Shown here: piece by piece, positions 5,994-7,933 of the stretch | How the letters are laid out: each line of letters begins with the position of its first letter | Position numbering within the stretch: position 1 is the stretch's first letter | Source of the DNA: Comamonadaceae bacterium | Lineage (GTDB): Bacteria; Pseudomonadota; Gammaproteobacteria; Burkholderiales; Burkholderiaceae_C | Length of the DNA: 7,933 nucleotides | Reading direction: 5' to 3' | NCBI GenBank assembly: GCA_947458415.1 | Contig: CANGZG010000108.1 | Coordinates: forward strand, 1-7,933 | Program-made: the position numbers and the translations under genes | The notes under the pieces: model-generated | Databases searched by the model: none | What the model was told of the DNA's origin: nothing | What the model saw: the letters and a program-made list of their open reading frames with translations, nothing else

Positions 5994-7933
5994 ATGAACG
6001 CCCCCTTGCCCGAACACATTCGCCAAGCCCTGGAAAAGGTTCAGCTGGATGACAAATACACCCTCGAGCATGGCCGTGCGTTCATGAGCGGGGTGCAAGC
6101 CTTGGTGCGTTTGCCGATGTTGCAGCGTCAGCGCGATCAATTGGCCGGTAAACACACGGCTGGTTTCATCAGCGGTTACCGTGGTTCACCGTTGGGCAAC
6201 TATGACCAGGCGTTGTGGAGTGCACGCAAGCACCTGCAAGCGCAACACATTGTGTTTCAACCTGGGGTGAATGAAGAACTCGCCGCCACCGCGTTGTGGG
6301 GCACACAGCAATTGGGATTCGCGCCTCCCGGCAACAACAAGTTCGATGGCGTGTTTGGCATTTGGTATGGCAAAGGCCCCGGCGTGGACCGCACCTCCGA
6401 TGTGTTCAAGCACGGCAACATGGCCGGCACCACGCCTTGGGGCGGTGTGTTGGCGATTGCCGGCGATGACCATGTGTCCAAGAGCAGCACAGCGGCGCAC
6501 CAAAGCGACCACATCTTCAAGGCCTGTGGCTTGCCCGTGTTCTTTCCGGCATCGGTGCAAGAAGTGTTGGATTTCGGTTTGCATGGCCTCGCACTGAGTC
6601 GCTTCGCTGGCATTTGGTCAGGCATGAAAACCATCCAAGAAATTGTGGAGTCCAGCGCCACGGTGGACATCGATCCCCAAGGCTTGCAGATCGTGACCCC
6701 CGAATTTGACATGCCTGCAGGTGGCGTGCACATCCGTTGGCCCGACGACGCTTTGTCGCAAGAAGCACGTTTGTTCAATTACAAATGGTATGCCGCGTTG
6801 GCCTACATCCGCGCCAACCGTTTGAACCACACGGTGATCCGTGGCCCCAACGACCGCTTTGGCTTGATGGCCAGCGGCAAGGCCTACAACGACACCCGAC
6901 AGGCTTTGTTGGATTTGGGGCTGGACGACGAGGCTTGCAAACGCTTGGGCATCCGTGTGCACAAAGTGGGCGTGGTCTGGCCACTCGAGCCCCAAAGCAC
7001 GCAGGCGTTCGCGCAAGGGCTGCAAGAAATCGTGGTGGTTGAAGAAAAGCGCCAGCTCATCGAATACCAGTTGAAAGAAGAGCTCTACAACTGGCCGGAT
7101 GCCAAGCGCCCACGGGTGTTGGGCAAGTTTGACCAGGTTGACGGCGACAGCGGCGGCGAATGGTCTGCCCCCAACCCGATCCAGCACACCTTGCTGCGTG
7201 CCAATGCCGACCTCACACCGGCGCTGATCGCGCAAGCGATTGCCAAGCGATTGAAAAAAATGGGCTTGGACGCAGACACCACCGCGCGCATCGATGCGCA
7301 ACTGGCGGTGCTGGATGCCAAGCACAACGCGATGCAAGTGCTCGAGGTCAAAGCCGATCGTCAGCCGTGGTTTTGTTCCGGCTGCCCGCACAACACCTCG
7401 ACCAAAGTGCCCGACGGTTCACGCGCCATGGCGGGCATCGGTTGCCATTTCATGTCGTTGTGGATGGACCGCAGCACCACGGGCTTCACGCAAATGGGCG
7501 GCGAGGGCGTGCCTTGGGTCGGTCAGCAGCCATTCAGCAATGACCCGCATATTTTTGCCAACATTGGGGACGGGACCTATTTCCACAGTGGCATATTGGC
7601 GGTGAGACAAAGCGTCGCAGCTGGCGTGAACATCACCTACAAAATTTTGTACAACGACGCGGTGGCCATGACCGGTGGCCAACCGATTGGCGAACGGGCC
7701 GAAGGCCACAGCGTGGTTCAAATCGCCCAAAGCATGCGCGCTGAAGGTGCCAAACGCATCGTGATCGTCACCGATGAACCGGAAAAATACGAGGCGGTCG
7801 GGCAAAACGGCGTGCCCGGTACTTTGCTGGGTTTGCCCGAAGGCGTGGCCATCGAGCACCGCGACGAGTTGGACCGGGTGCAGCGCACCATGCGTGGCAT
7901 CTTGGGTTGCACCGTCATCATTTACGACCAGAC
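5994..7933 (+). CDS. Indolepyruvate:ferredoxin oxidoreductase family protein (fused, N-terminal part)
   Basis: A large thiamine-diphosphate enzyme of the 2-oxoacid:acceptor oxidoreductase superfamily; members oxidatively decarboxylate aryl-pyruvates such as indolepyruvate or phenylpyruvate to acyl-CoA. The window holds 646 complete codons without a break; the full-length fused form is usually over 1,100 residues and carries a gamma-type domain at its C-terminus, which would lie beyond the right edge. Seen directly: SGYRGSPLGNYD (60-71) of the N-terminal pyrimidine-binding domain, GDDHVSKSSTAAHQSD in the same domain, Cys461 and Cys464 in FCSGCPHN with Cys484 in GIGCHF as likely iron-sulfur ligands, and the thiamine-diphosphate site GDGT (525-528) plus YNDAVAMTGGQ (553-563). 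No bacterial-ferredoxin cysteine cluster appears in the visible part. The ATG at 5994 has GGAG at 5985-5988 with 5 nt spacing. Substrate preference cannot be read from the sequence. Confidence 0.92.
   Translation, partial: MNAPLPEHIRQALEKVQLDDKYTLEHGRAFMSGVQALVRLPMLQRQRDQLAGKHTAGFISGYRGSPLGNYDQALWSARKHLQAQHIVFQPGVNEELAATALWGTQQLGFAPPGNNKFDGVFGIWYGKGPGVDRTSDVFKHGNMAGTTPWGGVLAIAGDDHVSKSSTAAHQSDHIFKACGLPVFFPASVQEVLDFGLHGLALSRFAGIWSGMKTIQEIVESSATVDIDPQGLQIVTPEFDMPAGGVHIRWPDDALSQEARLFNYKWYAALAYIRANRLNHTVIRGPNDRFGLMASGKAYNDTRQALLDLGLDDEACKRLGIRVHKVGVVWPLEPQSTQAFAQGLQEIVVVEEKRQLIEYQLKEELYNWPDAKRPRVLGKFDQVDGDSGGEWSAPNPIQHTLLRANADLTPALIAQAIAKRLKKMGLDADTTARIDAQLAVLDAKHNAMQVLEVKADRQPWFCSGCPHNTSTKVPDGSRAMAGIGCHFMSLWMDRSTTGFTQMGGEGVPWVGQQPFSNDPHIFANIGDGTYFHSGILAVRQSVAAGVNITYKILYNDAVAMTGGQPIGERAEGHSVVQIAQSMRAEGAKRIVIVTDEPEKYEAVGQNGVPGTLLGLPEGVAIEHRDELDRVQRTMRGILGCTVIIYDQ

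Noticed and set aside
6618..7391. 257-codon minus-strand open frame opposite the oxidoreductase gene
   Set aside because: The plus strand carries an unbroken, recognisable family protein here; the antisense translation shows no known motif and has no convincing ribosome site.

Overview
The window looks like chromosomal DNA of a betaproteobacterium of the order Burkholderiales, most likely Comamonadaceae. This rests on moderately GC-rich coding sequence, the ExoA-type exonuclease III head-to-head with pyrE, and the wording of the AmpG-like, PyrE and fused indolepyruvate-oxidoreductase proteins. The family assignment comes from recalled sequence patterns, not from a search. No RNA genes, CRISPR arrays, insertion sequences or phage genes were seen.

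Nine of the ten genes look like ordinary housekeeping or widely distributed genes, packed with very small gaps. From left to right they are: an AmpG-like MFS permease (minus strand, running off the left edge); a divergent periplasmic M48 zinc metalloprotease (plus); a minus-strand pair of a YcbL/GloC-type metallo-beta-lactamase-fold hydrolase followed 1 nt later by an alpha/beta hydrolase of the epoxide hydrolase/dehalogenase type; a plus-strand MazE/MazF-type toxin-antitoxin pair; a minus-strand pair of exonuclease III followed by the ribosome-rescue factor ArfB; pyrE (plus); and the first 646 codons of a large fused indolepyruvate:ferredoxin oxidoreductase-family protein (plus, running off the right edge). 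The longest gene-free stretch is about 130 bases (3278-3406).

The obvious accessory element is the toxin-antitoxin pair. It has its own promoter-like sequence and sits between two minus-strand operons. Its toxin ends 9 nt from the end of arfB. MazF-type cleavage produces nonstop mRNAs and ArfB rescues ribosomes stalled on them, so the neighbourhood is suggestive, but a functional link is only inference. Other points worth a look are the xth/pyrE junction, where two divergent start codons are 11 nt apart, and the His/Tyr cap pair in the alpha/beta hydrolase. I found no convincing previously undescribed system.
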